The notes beneath the pieces were generated by a model that was given only the letters and a program-made list of their open reading frames with translations, was not told the origin of the DNA and made no database searches. Shown piece by piece: positions 16,691 through 26,310 of a stretch of 64,000 bases of DNA. The stretch comes from Luteimonas sp. GTDB lineage: Bacteria > Pseudomonadota > Gammaproteobacteria > Xanthomonadales > Xanthomonadaceae. The position numbers and the translations under genes were made by a program. Where the stretch lies: the NCBI GenBank assembly GCA_024707405.1, contig JANPZU010000003.1, forward strand, positions 124,001-188,000, written 5' to 3'. Numbering within the stretch: the stretch's first letter is position 1; the number at the start of each line of letters is the position of its first letter.

Positions 16691-16756
16691 TCTGAGCCGC
16701 GCCCCGGCCTGGCCGGATGTAGCGGCACGCACTCATAACCCATCGAGGTGATGTCG

Positions 16757-17602
16757 ATGTCGCCACACCGCTTCGCCAATCGCCCCTTCGTCCGTTGGCT
16801 GGTCGCACTGTCGTTGATCGCACCGGCCATGGTTCACGCCGACGATACGTTGCCCCCCAGCGATCGCTTCCATGTCGCCGCCGGTCATTTCAGGTCGGAT
16901 CACAACCTGCGATTGCGCTGGGATTCGTCCGCCGGCACGTATGGCACCGAGATCGATTTCCAGCGCGACCTGGGTTTCGATCGCAAGCAGGACACGTTGC
17001 CGTGGAACGTGCATTTCGCCGTCGGGGACGAGCGACAGCACAAGTTCGAGGCCCATGGCTACGGCTACAGCGACCGCAGCCGCTTCGTCATCCAGCGGGC
17101 ACTGGCCATCGGCGACAACGTCTACCCCATCGATGCCGAGGCGTCGTCGCGCTTCGACCTGCGCACCGGCAGCCTGTCCTACACCTGGTTCTTCCAGCGC
17201 GACGACCGGCAAGCCACGGGCATCGGCATCGGAGCACTGCATTACCGGTTGGACATCGGCATCGATGCGCTCGTCCGTGGCAGCGAAGGCGATATCCGGC
17301 TCGCCAACACGCATGCCGGCGAGAAGTGGGCGCCCATGCTGCGGGCCGAATACGTGCGTGTCCTGTCGCCCCAGTGGAGATGGAAGACGGCGGCGGCCTA
17401 CATCAGGAAACCCAACGGCGACACGACCGGCGACATCATCGATGCCTCGGTCGAGCTCGAATGGCTTCCCTTGCGCAATGCCGGGCTCGCCTTGCGCTAC
17501 AGCTACAACCGCCTGGACTTCGACCTGGATCGCTCCACCTTCGTTGGCCGCGTGCGGATGCGCCAGGACGGCCCGCAATTGCTTGGCATCATCCGGTACT
17601 GA
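16757..17602 (+). CDS. Outer-membrane beta-barrel protein, uncharacterised
   Basis: A 281-residue protein with a signal peptide (about residues 1-26, ending VHA) and alternating amphipathic strands throughout, e.g. RFHVAAGHFRSDHNLRLRW, FEAHGYGYSDRSRFVI and NAGLALRYSYNRLDFDL, ending GIIRY with an aromatic last residue as in outer-membrane barrels. No family name is certain. I chose ATG 16757, 6 bases after GAGGTG; a GTG at 16748 and ATG at 16751 are in frame but overlap that ribosome site. It ends 10 bases from asnB, in convergent orientation. Confidence 0.68.
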   Translation: MSPHRFANRPFVRWLVALSLIAPAMVHADDTLPPSDRFHVAAGHFRSDHNLRLRWDSSAGTYGTEIDFQRDLGFDRKQDTLPWNVHFAVGDERQHKFEAHGYGYSDRSRFVIQRALAIGDNVYPIDAEASSRFDLRTGSLSYTWFFQRDDRQATGIGIGALHYRLDIGIDALVRGSEGDIRLANTHAGEKWAPMLRAEYVRVLSPQWRWKTAAAYIRKPNGDTTGDIIDASVELEWLPLRNAGLALRYSYNRLDFDLDRSTFVGRVRMRQDGPQLLGIIRY

Positions 17603-17612
17603 TCGCCCGCAA

Positions 17613-19325
17613 TCACGCCGCCGCGTTGTGCACGCCCGCGACGGCACGGCCGGAAGGATCCGCCGCCGCGGCGAAGCTGGCATCCCACGCAATCGCCGCG
17701 GGTGACGAACAGGCGATCGACTTGCCGCCCGGCACCGTCTCGGCGCAGGCCTGTCCCGGATACAACTGCTCGAACAGCGTGCGGTAGAAGTACGCCTCCT
17801 TGGTCTGCGGCGGGTTGACCGGGAATCGCTTGTCGGCGGCAGCCAGTTCGCGGTCGCTGACCTGCGCTTCGGCATGCGCCTTGAGTCCGTCGATCCAGCC
17901 ATAGCCGACGCCATCGCTGAATTGCTCCTTCTGCCGCCACAGGATGGATTCGGGCAGGTAACCGTCGAAGGCATCGCGCAGCACGCCCTTTTCCATGCGC
18001 TGTGCATCGGTGCGCGACCTGTCGACCATCTTGTGCGCGGCGTCCATTTTCATCGCCACGTCGAGGAATTCGACGTCCAGGAAGGGCACGCGCGGCTCGA
18101 CGCCCCAGGCCATCATCGACTTGTTCGCGCGCAGGCAATCGTAGTTGTGCAAGGCATCGAGCTTGCGCACCAGTTCCTCGTGGAACTCCCCCGCGTTCGG
18201 CGCCTTGTGGAAGTACAGGTAGCCGCCGAAGATCTCGTCGCTGCCCTCGCCCGACAGCACCATCTTCACGCCCATCGCCTTGATGCGCCGGGCCAGCAGG
18301 TACATCGGCGTGGACGCACGGATGGTGGTGACGTCGTAGGTCTCGACATGGCGGATCACTTCGGGGATCGCATCCAGGCCTTCCTGGAACGTGTAGGTGA
18401 AACCGTGGTGCACGGTACCCAGCGCCTTCGCCGCCACCTCGGCTGCGGCCAGGTCGGGCGAGCCTTCAAGACCAATGGCGAACGAATGCAGCCGCGGCCA
18501 CCAGGCTTCGGTCGTGTCGTTGTCCTCGATGCGGTGGCGTGCGTAACGCGCGGCGACTGCAGCCACCAGCGAGGAATCCAGCCCACCCGACAGCAGCACA
18601 CCATAAGGCACGTCGGTCATCAATTGCCGGTGCACGGCGCGCTCGAAGGCCTCGCGCAATTCGTCCTTCGGCACCTGCACGCCCTCGACGGCAGCGTAGT
18701 CGCGCCATGCCTTGTCGTAGTACTTCCGCAGGGCGGGCCCAGGCCCGCCATTCGCGACATCCATCGAAAACTCGTAGTAATGCCCCGGCGGGAACTGCGC
18801 CACGTCCGCACAGATCGGCGCCAGCGCCTTCATTTCCGAGGCCACGCACAGCCGGCCTTCGCGGTCATGCCCCCAGTACAGCGGGCAGACGCCGATGGGA
18901 TCGCGGGCGATGAGTGCGCGGCCCTTCGCCTTGTCCCACAACGCGAACGCGAAGATGCCATTGAGGGCGTTGAGGAACGAGGCCGGATCGTCCTCTCGGT
19001 ACAACGCGTTGATGACTTCACAGTCGGAACCGGTCTGGAAGGCGTAGTCCTGCGCCAGTTCCGCCTTGAGTTCGCGATGGTTGTAGATCTCGCCATTCAC
19101 CGCCAGCGCGAGTTTGCCGTCTGCAGACCGTAGCGGCTGCGAGCCGCCTGCCGGATCGACGATCGCCAGTCGCTCGTGGACGAGGATGGCGCCATCGTCG
19201 TGATACACGCCGCTCCAGTCCGGGCCACGATGGCGCTGCTTCTGCGACAGTTCCAGCGACTGGCGCCGCAATGACGGGATGTCGTCGCCGGGCTGCAGCC
19301 CGAAGATGCCGAAGATCGAACACAT
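17613..19325 (-). CDS. asnB: Asparagine synthase B (glutamine-hydrolysing)
   Basis: A 570-residue enzyme making asparagine from aspartate, ATP and glutamine. The start MCSIFGIFG leaves Cys2 as the nucleophile of the class II glutaminase domain after Met removal (residues 2 to ~190; RGPDWSG and NGEIYNH seen). The synthetase domain has the PP-loop VLLSGGLDSS and SGEGSDEIFGGY. Length is like the E. coli AsnB. AAGGAG precedes the ATG by about 11 bases. Upstream are an Asn-rich leader ORF and terminator, so expression is likely attenuated by asparaginyl-tRNA charging. Confidence 0.96.
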   Translation of the reverse strand: MCSIFGIFGLQPGDDIPSLRRQSLELSQKQRHRGPDWSGVYHDDGAILVHERLAIVDPAGGSQPLRSADGKLALAVNGEIYNHRELKAELAQDYAFQTGSDCEVINALYREDDPASFLNALNGIFAFALWDKAKGRALIARDPIGVCPLYWGHDREGRLCVASEMKALAPICADVAQFPPGHYYEFSMDVANGGPGPALRKYYDKAWRDYAAVEGVQVPKDELREAFERAVHRQLMTDVPYGVLLSGGLDSSLVAAVAARYARHRIEDNDTTEAWWPRLHSFAIGLEGSPDLAAAEVAAKALGTVHHGFTYTFQEGLDAIPEVIRHVETYDVTTIRASTPMYLLARRIKAMGVKMVLSGEGSDEIFGGYLYFHKAPNAGEFHEELVRKLDALHNYDCLRANKSMMAWGVEPRVPFLDVEFLDVAMKMDAAHKMVDRSRTDAQRMEKGVLRDAFDGYLPESILWRQKEQFSDGVGYGWIDGLKAHAEAQVSDRELAAADKRFPVNPPQTKEAYFYRTLFEQLYPGQACAETVPGGKSIACSSPAAIAWDASFAAAADPSGRAVAGVHNAAA

Positions 19326-19374
19326 GCTGGAAACGCTCCTTCGAATGGAATCGGATGGCCACCCGCCCATGCAC

Positions 19375-19401
19375 AAAAAAACCCGCATCTCTCGATGCGG
19401 G
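19375..19401 (-). terminator. Attenuator terminator of asnB
   Basis: Read on the minus strand, CCCGCATC (19401-19394), loop GAGA and GATGCGGG (19389-19382) form a perfect 8-bp stem, followed by seven U residues (19381-19375). It sits 50 bases before asnB and after the leader ORF. Its 5' arm overlaps AGCCCGC (19403-19397), which can instead pair with GCGGGCT in the end of the leader ORF (19452-19446), giving a competing antiterminator. Confidence 0.85.
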
Positions 19402-19431
19402 CTCCTGTCGTGCCGGGCGTGTCTCTGGGAT

Positions 19432-19527
19432 CTACGCCTGGCTGCAGCCCGCTTCGCGCGCACGGTTATTCGCCGCATTGGAATTGCGGTTGCGAATGTC
19501 CGCGTTGCGGAGGGACTGCATTGCCAT
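19432..19527 (-). CDS. asnB leader peptide, asparagine-rich
   Basis: A 31-codon ORF from ATG 19527 to TAG, encoding a peptide with six asparagines: N8, N13, N15, N17, N20 and N21, five of them in nine residues. It lies just upstream of the asnB terminator. The RNA can form 1:2 pairing, GCAGTCC (19519-19513) with GGGCTGC (19450-19444), or 2:3 pairing, GCGGGCT with AGCCCGC. Ribosome stalling at the Asn codons would cover strand 1 and favour 2:3, so that asnB is read. The role is inferred from this architecture; it is too short for most gene finders. Confidence 0.75.
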   Translation of the reverse strand: MAMQSLRNADIRNRNSNAANNRAREAGCSQA

Positions 19528-19533
19528 GTCGCG

Positions 19534-19571
19534 AACGTAACCGCCCCTGCCGCCGCTTGCAACAGTTGCAA
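19534..19571 (-). promoter_or_regulatory. Candidate asnB leader promoter and overlapping palindrome
   Basis: On the minus strand TTGCAA (19562-19557) and TACGTT (19539-19534) are 17 bases apart. Only six bases separate the -10 from the leader ATG, so a transcript from here would be nearly leaderless. The -35 lies in a perfect palindrome, TTGCAACAGTTGCAA (19557-19571), a possible operator shared with the divergent ubiB-like gene. Both hexamers match consensus only partly. Confidence 0.4.
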
Positions 19572-19641
19572 ACACAACCATCACCCGCGTCCCGGGATAC
19601 TCGGTGAATGACCGGAAGCCGGTGACCGAGGGGACGACACC

Positions 19642-21315
19642 ATGAGCGAGACCTTGCAGCGACTTTCCCGTACCGCCCAGGTCGTCGCGATGCTGGCGCG
19701 ATACCGCAAGTCGGGCATCCTGACCGGCCTCGACCTGGGCGATGCCCCGGACGACGATGGCGCCGACGACGAGACCGACGCGCTCGCGGAGCGTTTCGCT
19801 TCCGACCTCGAGGACATGGGGCCCGCCTTCGTCAAACTGGGACAGGCACTGTCGACGCGGCCCGATCTCGTCCCCGCCAGCTGGATCGCCGCGCTCGAAC
19901 GCATCCAGGACGATGCCACGCCCGCACCGGTCGGCGACATCGAAGCCTTGCTGGAGTCGGAACTCGGCGTCCGCGCCAGCAAGATCTTCGCCGAGATCGA
20001 TCCGGAACCGATGGCCGCCGCCTCGCTGGCGCAGGTACATCGCGCGGTACTGCACGACGGCCGCGTCGTGGCGTTGAAGATCCAGCGCCCGGATGCGTCG
20101 GGCGCGGTGCGCACCGACCTTGACGTGCTTGCCGGGCTCGCCGGTACCGCCGACACCATGACCGATGCCGGCCGCCGCCTCCGGCTCTCGGACTGGATCG
20201 CCGAATTCCGAAAGACGATGCTCAACGAACTGGACTACCGCATCGAGGCGGAAAACCTCGAGCGCTTCGGTCGCCATCTCGCCGAGTACCCGTTGCTGCG
20301 CGTGCCCAAGCCGTTGTGGGACTACGTGACGCCGCGACTGCTGGTGATGGAATGGATCGACGGCATCAACGTCACCCGCATCTCGGGGCTGCGCCGCACC
20401 GAACTGGATACCTCGCCGGCGACGATCCAGTTGTTGCGCGCCTACCTCGACCAGGTCTTCGTGCACGGCGACATCCATGCCGATCCACATCCGGGCAACG
20501 TGCTGCTCTGCGACGACGGCCGCATCGCGCTGATCGACCTGGGCATGGTCGCCACCATCCCGCCGCGCCAGCGCGAACGCCTGCTCAAGCTGGTGTTCGC
20601 GGCGGTCGATGGACGCGGCGAGGATGTCGCCCGCGAGCTGGTCGCCATCGGCACCCGGCTCGAGGATTTCGACGAGGGTGCGTACGTGCGCGAGGTGTCG
20701 CAGGTGGTTGCGCGCTACGCCAGCAGCGTCCGCAGGTCTTCCGAAGGGCGGATGGTGCTGGAACTGGTGCGCCGCGCGACCGAGTGCGGACTGCGTTCGC
20801 CGCCGGAAATCAGCCTGCTCGGCAAGACCCTGCTCAACCTGGAGCGCGTGGTCGATGCGTTGTCGCCCGAACTCGACGTCAAGGCGCAGATCGAGGATCA
20901 CCTGCAGTCGCTGTTGCGGGCACGCGTGCGCAAGGCGCTGTCGCCCGCGAACCTCGCAACCGAGGCGATGGAACTGCACGAACTGGTGCGCGAAGCGCCG
21001 CGCAAGTTGTCCGACACCCTGTCGCTGCTGGCATCCAACCGCCTGCAGGTGCGGCTGGCGGGACTGGATGACTCCCGGTTGATGGAGAACCTGCAGAAGA
21101 TCGCCAACCGCATCGCATCGGCGGTGGTGATCGCCGCTCTGTTGTTGTCGTCGACGCAATTGATGCAGATGTCGGTCGGCCCGCGCCTGTTCGGGTATCC
21201 GGCACTGGCCGTGGTGATGTTCGTCGTCGCCGCGATCCTTGGCGTGATGCTGGTGCTCAGCGCGATGCGCTACGACCGCCACGCGCGTCCGTTCGAGCGC
21301 AGCGGTTCGGAATAG
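19642..21315 (+). CDS. UbiB/AarF (ABC1) family atypical kinase
   Basis: A 557-residue membrane protein of the ABC1/UbiB family. It has the QALSTRPDLVP segment (KxGQ-like motif preceded by FVKLGQ), a nucleotide-binding lysine in VALKIQRP, the ExD-like ELDYRIEAENLE, the catalytic loop VHGDIHADPHPGNVL and metal motif LIDLGMVA. Two transmembrane helices end the protein (about residues 493-512 and 518-540). UbiB members support ubiquinone synthesis; several paralogues exist per genome, so I do not assign ubiB itself. Divergent from asnB, convergent with dapE. Confidence 0.88.
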   Translation: MSETLQRLSRTAQVVAMLARYRKSGILTGLDLGDAPDDDGADDETDALAERFASDLEDMGPAFVKLGQALSTRPDLVPASWIAALERIQDDATPAPVGDIEALLESELGVRASKIFAEIDPEPMAAASLAQVHRAVLHDGRVVALKIQRPDASGAVRTDLDVLAGLAGTADTMTDAGRRLRLSDWIAEFRKTMLNELDYRIEAENLERFGRHLAEYPLLRVPKPLWDYVTPRLLVMEWIDGINVTRISGLRRTELDTSPATIQLLRAYLDQVFVHGDIHADPHPGNVLLCDDGRIALIDLGMVATIPPRQRERLLKLVFAAVDGRGEDVARELVAIGTRLEDFDEGAYVREVSQVVARYASSVRRSSEGRMVLELVRRATECGLRSPPEISLLGKTLLNLERVVDALSPELDVKAQIEDHLQSLLRARVRKALSPANLATEAMELHELVREAPRKLSDTLSLLASNRLQVRLAGLDDSRLMENLQKIANRIASAVVIAALLLSSTQLMQMSVGPRLFGYPALAVVMFVVAAILGVMLVLSAMRYDRHARPFERSGSE

Positions 21316-21327
21316 GCACGGAGCCGG

Positions 21328-22458
21328 TCAGGGCAGCAGGAGACGCTCGACCAGCCGCAGGTAAAGCGCAGGCAAGGCCTTGAGATCGGCCACGCGGACG
21401 TGTTCGTCCACCTGGTGGATGCTGGCGTTGACCGGGCCCACTTCGATGCACTGTGCGCCCAGCGGTGCGATGAAACGCGCGTCCGAGGTGCCACCACCCG
21501 TGCTTTCCTCGGGCGGCGCGCCTGCGAATTCGCCCAACACTTCGCGCGCCGTCGCGCGCAGCGTGCCTTCCGGCGTGTAAAACGGTTCACCGCTGCGATG
21601 CCACGCCAGGCTGTAGTCGAGGCCATGGCGGTCGAGCATCGCGACGACCTCGGCCTCCAGCCGCATTGCATCCCAGTGCGGGTTGTAGCGCAGGTTGAAC
21701 AGCACCTGCAGTTCGCCCGGGATGACGTTGTTCGCGCCGGTGCCGGCATGGATGTTGGACACCTGCAGACTGGTCGGCGGGAAGCTCTCGTAACCATCGT
21801 CCCAATGCCGCGCGGTCAATTCGGCCAATGCAGGCGCCGCGAGATGGATCGGATTGCGTGCCTTGTGCGGATACGCCACGTGCCCCTGCACGCCCTTCAC
21901 CGTCAACGTGCCGGACAGGCTGCCGCGACGCCCCACGCGCAGCAGGTCACCGAGTCGTTCGGTGGAGGATGGCTCGCCGGTGATGCACCAGTCGATGCGC
22001 TGGCCACGCTCGCGGAAGGTCTGCGCGACCCTGCGCACGCCGTTGATGGCATCGCCCTCCTCGTCCGAGGTCAGCAAGATCGCCAACGTACCGGGATGAT
22101 CCGGATGCGCTGCGACGAATCGCTCCGCCGCGGCCACGAATGCCGCCACGCTGCCCTTCATGTCGGCGGCACCGCGACCGTACAGCACACCGTCGCGCAC
22201 AGTCGGTGCGAACGGATCGCTTGTCCACGCTTCGAGTGGCCCTGGCGGCACGACATCGGTATGGCCCAGCAGCACCAGCACCGGCCCACCCTCGCCATGC
22301 GTGGCCCACAGATTGTCCACTTCACCGAAGCGCAGCGATTCGATTCCGAAGCCGGCGCGCTGCAGGCGCCCGGCGATCAGCGACTGGCAACCGGCATCGT
22401 CCGGCGTGACCGACGGGCGCGAGATCAGTTCGGAAGCCAGCGCGAGGACGTCGCTCAC
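21328..22458 (-). CDS. dapE: Succinyl-diaminopimelate desuccinylase
   Basis: A 376-residue M20-family metalloenzyme that removes succinate from N-succinyl-LL-diaminopimelate in lysine and peptidoglycan precursor synthesis. Metal ligands are visible in [19 protein letters not shown] and TSDEEGDA, and the C-terminal [11 protein letters not shown] is typical. I place the start at GTG 22458, overlapping the stop of the upstream gene (GTGA); the longer frame above it is the shadow of that gene. It ends the map-glnD-dapD-arsC-like-dapE run and converges with the ubiB-like gene. Confidence 0.95.
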   Translation of the reverse strand: MSDVLALASELISRPSVTPDDAGCQSLIAGRLQRAGFGIESLRFGEVDNLWATHGEGGPVLVLLGHTDVVPPGPLEAWTSDPFAPTVRDGVLYGRGAADMKGSVAAFVAAAERFVAAHPDHPGTLAILLTSDEEGDAINGVRRVAQTFRERGQRIDWCITGEPSSTERLGDLLRVGRRGSLSGTLTVKGVQGHVAYPHKARNPIHLAAPALAELTARHWDDGYESFPPTSLQVSNIHAGTGANNVIPGELQVLFNLRYNPHWDAMRLEAEVVAMLDRHGLDYSLAWHRSGEPFYTPEGTLRATAREVLGEFAGAPPEESTGGGTSDARFIAPLGAQCIEVGPVNASIHQVDEHVRVADLKALPALYLRLVERLLLP

Positions 22459-22814
22459 TTGTCGATGCCGAACCGCTTCTTGAAACCGTTGTCGGTGAAA
22501 CCCTGCGTCACCTCGCCATCGTCGGTCACCACCACGGGACGGCGGATCAGCTGCGGATGCTCGCGCAGCAGCAGTTTCCATTCCGCCTCGGAACCGGGCG
22601 CCTTGCGCGCATCCGGCAACTGCCGCCAGGTAGTCGACGACTTGTTGATCAGCGCATCCCAGCCACCCGCCTTCACTGCCCATGCGGTCAACGCCTCGGG
22701 CGGCTGGCGGTTGTCGCGGTAATCGACGAAGTCGTGCTTGATGCCGAAGCGGTCGAGCCACTTCAGCGCCTTCTTGCAGGTATCGCAATTCTTCAGTCCG
22801 AAAATCGTGGCCAT
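22455..22814 (-). CDS. ArsC/Spx-family thioredoxin-fold protein (YffB-like)
   Basis: A 119-residue protein with thioredoxin-like fold and the N-terminal active site [12 protein letters not shown] (Cys-x-x-Cys), followed by the conserved RRPVVVTD segment. This matches the YffB/ArsC-like reductases encoded next to dapE in many gammaproteobacteria; a glutathione-dependent thiol reductase activity is proposed for the family, while arsenate reduction is not shown. The ATG at 22814 begins 2 bases after dapD ends, and the stop overlaps the dapE start. Confidence 0.88.
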   Translation of the reverse strand: MATIFGLKNCDTCKKALKWLDRFGIKHDFVDYRDNRQPPEALTAWAVKAGGWDALINKSSTTWRQLPDARKAPGSEAEWKLLLREHPQLIRRPVVVTDDGEVTQGFTDNGFKKRFGIDK

Positions 22815-22816
22815 GG

Positions 22817-23734
22817 TCAGTCGGCCAACCCGCGCAACAGGTCGTTCACGCTGGTCTTGCTGCGGGTCTTCTCGTCCACCTGCTTGACGATCACCGCGCA
22901 GTACAGCGAATGCGAACCGTCCTTCGCCGGGATCTGCCCCGACACCACCACGCTGTACGGCGGCACGTAGCCGTAGCTGATCTCGCCCGTGGCGCGGTTG
23001 TAGATGCGCGTGGACTGGCCGAGGAACACGCCCATGCCGATCACGCTGTGGTGGCCGACCACGACGCCCTCCACCACTTCCGAACGCGCGCCGATGAAAC
23101 AGTGGTCTTCGATGATCGTCGGGCTGGCCTGCAGCGGCTCCAGCACGCCACCGATGCCTGCACCGCCGGAGAGGTGGCAATGCTTGCCGATCTGCGCGCA
23201 CGAACCCACCGTGGCCCAGGTATCGACCATCGTGCCTTCGCCGACGTGTGCACCGATGTTGACGAAGCTCGGCATAAGCACCACGTCCTTGCCGAAGTAG
23301 GTACCGCGGCGCGCGATGGCACCGGGCACCACGCGCACGCCCAGCTTGCGGAAATCGGCTTCATCGAAGGCGCCGAAGCGCGCTTCCACCTTGTCCCAGA
23401 ACGGCGCCGGATAAGCCTCCACCAGCTCCATCTCGTTGACGCGGAAATAGAGCAGCACCGCCTTCTTCAGCCACTCGTTGACCTTCCAGCCGCCCTTGCC
23501 GTCGGGTTCGGCCACGCGGAACTCGCCGCTTTCCAGGCCGTCGATGGCACGCTCGATGAGCGGACGCGTCGAGCCTTCGATCTCGTCCGGCGTCAGCATC
23601 GTGCGCCGTTCCCACGCGCTGTCGATGACGAATTTCAGTTCGGCATGCGGATCGGCCTTGCGCACGGCGCGCTTGGTCGTCTTTGCCGCAGGCGCGGACT
23701 TGGCGGTGGACTTCTTCTTCGCGGGGGACATCAT
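22817..23734 (-). CDS. dapD: Tetrahydrodipicolinate N-succinyltransferase
   Basis: A 305-residue acyltransferase with a left-handed beta-helix that succinylates tetrahydrodipicolinate. Family features are the N-terminal AWERR and [11 protein letters not shown] segments, the hexapeptide coils ([20 protein letters not shown]) and [16 protein letters not shown]. The E. coli enzyme has 274 residues; here about 28 extra Lys/Ala-rich residues precede it ([20 protein letters not shown]), a basic tail of unknown use. The start overlaps the glnD stop by ATGA, so shortening the protein to a later start is unlikely. Confidence 0.94.
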   Translation of the reverse strand: MMSPAKKKSTAKSAPAAKTTKRAVRKADPHAELKFVIDSAWERRTMLTPDEIEGSTRPLIERAIDGLESGEFRVAEPDGKGGWKVNEWLKKAVLLYFRVNEMELVEAYPAPFWDKVEARFGAFDEADFRKLGVRVVPGAIARRGTYFGKDVVLMPSFVNIGAHVGEGTMVDTWATVGSCAQIGKHCHLSGGAGIGGVLEPLQASPTIIEDHCFIGARSEVVEGVVVGHHSVIGMGVFLGQSTRIYNRATGEISYGYVPPYSVVVSGQIPAKDGSHSLYCAVIVKQVDEKTRSKTSVNDLLRGLAD

Positions 23735-26298
23735 TGCTCTCCTTCGATACCTGATTTCAACGCGGCGAACAGCGCGTCGCGTTGCACTTCGACAAGCGCG
23801 CGATCTTCCCGGTCGCTGACCAGGAACACGTCCTCGGCGCGCGCGCCGAAGGTCGCGATGCGCGCATCATGCACGCGGATGCGCTGCTCGCGAAGCACGT
23901 GCGCGATGTCGGCCAGCAAGCCCGGGCGATCCGTGCAGACCAGGCTCATCACCGTACGCCTGCCGTCCGCGGCCGCATCGAAATCGACCTGAAGCGGGAT
24001 GCGGAAGTGCCGCAGGTGGCGCGGCTGCACGCGCCTGGCCGGGCGCACGTCCAACGATCCCGACAAGACCGTGGACAGCTTGCGCTCGATGGCGGCCACG
24101 TCGGGCACCTGCCGCGGGTCGACGGACAGTACCTGGAAGGTATCGAAGATGGTGCCGCCCGGCCCGTCCAGCGCACGCGCCTGCTGGATCGCCAATCCCA
24201 AGCGATCGAGCGTGATCACGATCGCCGCGAACAGGCCGTCGCGGTCGGGGGAATGCACGAACACGTCCAGCGCATCGCCACTGCCCGGCAGCTTGCGGGC
24301 GCGCACCACCACGCTTCCAGGCGACGCTGCGCGCAAGGCCAGCGCCTGCGAAACCAGTTGGTCGGTGCGGGCGCGCAGGAAATTGGTGTCCGGCATGCGC
24401 GCGAACAGCGCATCGGCATCCTCCACGCCTTCGGCCGCGAGCAGGCCGCGCACCTTGTCGCGCGCCTCGGCGATGCGTTCCGCTGCATCGATCCGGTTCT
24501 CCAGCCCACGGCGCAAGGCGTAGCGGGTGGCTGTGCGCAGGTCGGCAAGCAGGCGATCTTTCCAGGCGTTCCACAGTTTCGGTGATGTGCCGGCGATATC
24601 CGCGCAGGTCAGCAGGTACAGATAATCGAGTCGCTCGCGATCGGCCACTTCGACCGCGAAGCGATGGATCACCGCCGGGTCGGAAATATCCTGCTTCTGC
24701 GCCGTGGTCGACATCAGCAGGTGCTTGAGCACCAGCCACTCGACCAGTGCCGTGTCGCGTTCCGCGAAGCCGTGCGTTTCGCAGAATGCGCGCGCATCCA
24801 CCGCGCCGAGTTCGGAATGGTCGCCGCCACGTCCCTTGGCGATGTCGTGGAACAGGCCGGCCACCAGCAACAGCTCGGGCTTGGGCAGCAGCGGCCACAC
24901 TTCGTGCGCCATCGAGAAGCGCTCGTCCGGTATGCCGGTCGAGAACGACGCCAGGTTGCGCAACACCGCCAGCGTATGCTGGTCGACGGTGTAGACATGG
25001 AACAGGTCGAACTGCATCCGGCCCGACACGCGGGCGAACGCCGGGATCCAGCGACCGAGCACGCCGAGCCGGGCCATGCGTTCGAGCGTGCGTACCGGCC
25101 CCGGCCCGCGCAGCAGGTCGACGAATGCCTCACGCAGGTGTTGCCCGGCGACATCGTGCGACGGCAGCGCGTGCAGCGATTCGGCCAGCGCACGCGCGGT
25201 CTTGGAGTGCAGTCCCTTGGCCTCGGGATGGTCGGCCCACAATGCGAACAGCGCGAACACGCGTTCCATGTCGCCACCCGGCCAGAACTCGTCGCGCGCC
25301 ACCAGGTAGCCTCGCTTGAACGCGAACTCCGCATCCAGCGGCTGCAGCGGCGCCTCGCCCTCGATCTGTTCCTCGAAGCGCTGCAGCAACCGGTCGCCGA
25401 TGCGCAGCACGATCGCGGCGCTGCGATAGAACTGTTGCATCATCTGCTCGACCGCGAGGTTGTCGGCATCGCCGGTGTGCTGCAGGCGCGCGGCCAGCAC
25501 TTTCTGGTAATCGAAGCGCAGGCGCTCCTCGCGCTTGCCGGCCACCAGGTGCAGGCCGTAGCGCAGCCGCGAGAGCACGCGCCACTCGCGTTCGAGCGCG
25601 GCGTATTCGTCCACGCCGATATGGCCCAGCGGGATCAACGATTCAATGTCGCGCGTGCCGAACATGCGCCGTGCCATCCAGCGCAGTGCGTGGATGTCGC
25701 GCAGTCCGCCGGGCCCTTCCTTGATGTTGGGTTCCAGGTTGTCGGCGGTATCGCCGAAACGTGCGTGACGCTGCCGCCATTCCTCGCGCTTGGCATGGAA
25801 GTAGTCTCGCGCCGGCCACACCTTGTCCACCGACACCGCATCGGCCAGTTCGACCACTTCCTCCGGCGACGCGACCAGGGGACGCGCTTCCAGCATCGCG
25901 GTCATCACGGTGAGGTCTTCGCCGGCCACGCGGACACATTCGTCCAGCGTGCGCACCGCGTGTCCCACCGGCAGCCCGGCATCCCACAACAGGGCGAAGA
26001 AGCGCGACAACGCCTCGCGCCGGGCATCGCCCTCGCCGCTGTCGGCGACGACCAGCAGGTCGATGTCCGATTGCGGGAACAGTTCGCCACGCCCGTAACC
26101 ACCGACCGCGAACAGCGCGAGGCCCGCATCGGCGGGGATGCTGCGCGACCAGGCCTGGCGCACCAGTCCATCGACCGCGATCACCCGCGCCATCAACAGG
26201 CGTTCAATGTCCCCGTCGGCATCGAAGCGTTGCGCGAGCGAGGCATCCTGCGACTTCAACGCAGCGGTCGCGGCCTCGTTCCACGCAGCGTCGTCCAC
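23731..26298 (-). CDS. glnD: PII uridylyltransferase/uridylyl-removing enzyme
   Basis: An 855-residue sensor of glutamine that adds or removes UMP on PII proteins. Domains in order are the nucleotidyltransferase ([18 protein letters not shown], about residue 67), a central helical region, the HD hydrolase ([18 protein letters not shown], about residue 470), and two C-terminal ACT domains ([18 protein letters not shown] and [17 protein letters not shown]). It is near full length. It lies 12 bases after map and overlaps dapD by four bases. Confidence 0.96.
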   Translation of the reverse strand: MDDAAWNEAATAALKSQDASLAQRFDADGDIERLLMARVIAVDGLVRQAWSRSIPADAGLALFAVGGYGRGELFPQSDIDLLVVADSGEGDARREALSRFFALLWDAGLPVGHAVRTLDECVRVAGEDLTVMTAMLEARPLVASPEEVVELADAVSVDKVWPARDYFHAKREEWRQRHARFGDTADNLEPNIKEGPGGLRDIHALRWMARRMFGTRDIESLIPLGHIGVDEYAALEREWRVLSRLRYGLHLVAGKREERLRFDYQKVLAARLQHTGDADNLAVEQMMQQFYRSAAIVLRIGDRLLQRFEEQIEGEAPLQPLDAEFAFKRGYLVARDEFWPGGDMERVFALFALWADHPEAKGLHSKTARALAESLHALPSHDVAGQHLREAFVDLLRGPGPVRTLERMARLGVLGRWIPAFARVSGRMQFDLFHVYTVDQHTLAVLRNLASFSTGIPDERFSMAHEVWPLLPKPELLLVAGLFHDIAKGRGGDHSELGAVDARAFCETHGFAERDTALVEWLVLKHLLMSTTAQKQDISDPAVIHRFAVEVADRERLDYLYLLTCADIAGTSPKLWNAWKDRLLADLRTATRYALRRGLENRIDAAERIAEARDKVRGLLAAEGVEDADALFARMPDTNFLRARTDQLVSQALALRAASPGSVVVRARKLPGSGDALDVFVHSPDRDGLFAAIVITLDRLGLAIQQARALDGPGGTIFDTFQVLSVDPRQVPDVAAIERKLSTVLSGSLDVRPARRVQPRHLRHFRIPLQVDFDAAADGRRTVMSLVCTDRPGLLADIAHVLREQRIRVHDARIATFGARAEDVFLVSDREDRALVEVQRDALFAALKSGIEGEQ

Positions 26299-26310
26299 GG
26301 GCCGGCAGCC

